From the NCBI GenBank assembly GCA_964507035.1, contig CAZDOQ010000037.1:1-13189 (forward strand): a stretch of DNA of 13,189 bases, read 5' to 3'. This stretch comes from Pseudolachnospira sp964507035 (GTDB taxonomy: Bacteria; Bacillota; Clostridia; Lachnospirales; Lachnospiraceae). Below, one piece after another: positions 11,715 through 13,189 of this stretch. The position numbers were made by a program, and so were the translations under genes. Every line of letters starts with the position of its first letter. Within the stretch, counting starts at the first letter, position 1. The notes beneath the pieces are model-generated. The model saw only the letters and a list, made by a program, of their open reading frames with translations. It did not search any database and was not told the DNA's origin.

Positions 11715-12935
11715 ATGCAGCAGATAGACGGGGGCGTTACCGCGCCCCAGGGCTTTCAGGCCGCCGGCATTATGACCGGCATCAAACAAGACAAGAAGGA
11801 TATGGCGGTGGTGTACAGCGAGGCGCCCTGCCAGGTGGCCGGGGTATTCACCCGGAACTTGATCAAGGCGGCGCCGGTGCTGTGGAACCGGCAGGTGGTG
11901 GACAGCAAGGTTCCTTGTCACGCAGTGGTGGTAAACAGCGGCGTGGCCAACGCCTGCACCGGCAAGGAGGGGCTGGACAACTGCGCCAAGACCGCAAAGG
12001 AGACGGCCAAAGCTTTTGGCGTTCCCGCCGGCAGCGTGTGTGTGGCGTCCACCGGGGTCATTGGTCCCCAGCTTCCCATGGAGAAGATTTTGGCGGGGGT
12101 GCATCAGCTGCGGGAAGCGGCTGGCAGCAGCCGGGAGAACGCCCGGATGGCGGCGGAGGCCATCATGACCACGGACACCGTGTCCAAGGAGGTGGCGGTT
12201 CAGACCAGCATCGGCGGCAAAACCGTGACTGTGGCCGGCATGTGCAAGGGCTCCGGTATGATCCATCCGGATATGTGCACCATGCTCTGTTTCCTCACCA
12301 CAGACGCGGCCATCACCCAGGAAGCCCTGCAGCAGGTTCTGAGCGAGGATGTGGAGGACACCTTTAACATGATCTCGGTGGACGGGGACACATCCACCAA
12401 CGACACGGTGCTGGTGCTTGCCAACGGCGCTTCCGGCTGCCCGGAAATTACCGGTCCCGGGCCGGAATACGATGCTTTCTATGAGGCCTTTCACACGGTG
12501 ATGGTGGATCTGTGCAAGCGGATTGCCGGGGACGGGGAAGGGGCCACGGCCCTGTTTGAGGTCCAGGTGATCCACGCCGCCACCAAGGAGCAGGCCCGGG
12601 TTTTGAGCAAATCAGTGATCACCTCCAATCTGACCAAGGCGGCCATCTACGGCCATGACGCCAACTGGGGGCGGATCCTCTGCGCCATGGGCTACTCCGG
12701 GGCTGTCTTTGACCCGGACAAGGTGGACCTGTACTTTGAGAGCGCTGCCGGAACGCTCCAGATCGTGGCGGACGGCGTGGCCACGGACTACAGCGAGGAG
12801 GAGGCCACCAAGATCCTTTCGGAACCGACGGTGACGGCCCGGATTGATTTGAACGAGGGGGAGGCCAGCGCCACTGCCTGGGGCTGTGACCTGACCCATG
12901 AATATGTGAGCATCAATGCGGATTACCGCAGCTAA
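11715..12935 (+). CDS. argJ: Glutamate/ornithine N-acetyltransferase (ArgJ)
   Basis: This 406-aa enzyme moves the acetyl group from N-acetylornithine to glutamate, recycling it; some homologs also use acetyl-CoA. ArgJ precursors cut themselves into alpha and beta chains at a conserved Thr that becomes the N-terminal nucleophile. Here that site is KGSGMIHPDMCTMLCF, with Thr189 the predicted nucleophile, giving chains 1-188 and 189-406. The residue before it is Cys188, where many homologs have Ala. Other family features are the N-terminal GGVTAPQGF, VNSGVANACTG, the AIMTTDT segment and a C-terminal NADYRS. The start ATG 11715 follows GAGAGGAGAT. The gene lies 18 nt after argC and 16 nt before argB. 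Whether it is bifunctional (also doing the first acetylation) cannot be told from the sequence. Confidence 0.95.
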   Translation: MQQIDGGVTAPQGFQAAGIMTGIKQDKKDMAVVYSEAPCQVAGVFTRNLIKAAPVLWNRQVVDSKVPCHAVVVNSGVANACTGKEGLDNCAKTAKETAKAFGVPAGSVCVASTGVIGPQLPMEKILAGVHQLREAAGSSRENARMAAEAIMTTDTVSKEVAVQTSIGGKTVTVAGMCKGSGMIHPDMCTMLCFLTTDAAITQEALQQVLSEDVEDTFNMISVDGDTSTNDTVLVLANGASGCPEITGPGPEYDAFYEAFHTVMVDLCKRIAGDGEGATALFEVQVIHAATKEQARVLSKSVITSNLTKAAIYGHDANWGRILCAMGYSGAVFDPDKVDLYFESAAGTLQIVADGVATDYSEEEATKILSEPTVTARIDLNEGEASATAWGCDLTHEYVSINADYRS

Positions 12936-12951
12936 GGGGGAGAAATAGGAG

Positions 12952-13189
12952 ATGGACGAAGCAATTATGCACAAAGCGGAAGTGCTGGTGGAAGCGCTTC
13001 CCTACATCCAGAAATTTAACCGGAAGATTGTGGTGGTCAAGTACGGCGGCAGCGCCATGCTGGACGACAATCTGAAGGAGAACGTGATCAAAGACGTGGT
13101 GCTCTTAAAGCTGGTGGGCTTTAAGCCGGTGATCGTCCACGGCGGCGGCAAGGACATCAGCAAGTGGGTGGAGCGCTCCGGCATGGAGC
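12952..13189 (+). CDS. argB: Acetylglutamate kinase, N-terminal part (3' end outside window)
   Basis: 79 complete codons are visible; the frame is open to the edge of the window. The enzyme phosphorylates N-acetylglutamate, usually the feedback-controlled step. VVVKYGGSAM (residues 27-36) is the ATP phosphate-binding loop and VHGGGKDISKW (62-72) is the glycine-rich acetylglutamate-binding loop; many homologs have Pro where this one has Lys67. About 20 residues precede the first strand (KAEVLVEALPYIQKF), the kind of N-terminal helix linked to arginine-inhibited hexameric kinases. ATG 12952 is chosen because GGGGGAG (12936-12942) is 9 nt upstream; an in-frame ATG at 12967 would lose part of the helix. 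Confidence 0.95.
   Translation, partial: MDEAIMHKAEVLVEALPYIQKFNRKIVVVKYGGSAMLDDNLKENVIKDVVLLKLVGFKPVIVHGGGKDISKWVERSGME

Overview
The window looks like the chromosome of an anaerobic, GC-rich Firmicute of the class Clostridia, probably a gut Lachnospiraceae or Oscillospiraceae relative. The inference rests on strong GGAGG-type ribosome binding sites, Firmicute sigma-A promoters, a divergent argG / argC-argJ-argB arrangement, third codon positions rich in G and C, and a secreted DUF4214/CAP protein next to a large Cna-B adhesin. I cannot name the species.

Layout. (1) 1-482 is the 3' end of typA (ribosome-associated GTPase), followed by a small two-helix membrane protein whose start appears frameshifted. 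(2) 795-1838 is an XdhC/CoxI-family molybdoenzyme maturation factor with its own promoter and a strong intrinsic terminator. (3) 1860-9003 is a one-way cell-surface module. It has a near-consensus promoter (TAGACA-17-TATAAT) and a ~185-nt leader with three consecutive hairpins. Three exported proteins follow: a 356-aa single-span surface protein of unknown family; a DUF4214-repeat protein with a C-terminal CAP/SCP domain, interrupted by an in-frame TAG; and a 1394-aa thioester-domain adhesin with about ten Cna-B/SpaA-like modules and a variant sortase signal. (4) 9073-9123 is a bidirectional terminator between convergent transcripts. (5) 9157-13189 is arginine biosynthesis: argG on the minus strand, and argC, argJ and a partial argB on the plus strand. 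The two directions share a 260-bp regulatory region in which a 42-bp near-palindrome covers both -35 elements.

How the genes work together. The surface module would put a covalently reactive, isopeptide-stabilised fibre on the cell wall, together with a secreted repeat/CAP protein and a membrane-tethered partner. No sortase or pilin polymerase is in view. The arginine genes form the acetyl-recycling route (ArgJ, ArgB, ArgC) plus the citrulline-to-argininosuccinate step (ArgG), very likely repressed together by an ArgR/AhrC-type regulator.

The observations most worth a second look are the TAG inside the CAP domain with clear coding sequence continuing past it, the structured leader of the surface operon, the shared palindromic operator of the arg genes, and the apparent +1 frameshift in the small gene after typA. 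No complete, clearly undescribed system is visible. The surface operon with its leader is the best candidate for novelty.
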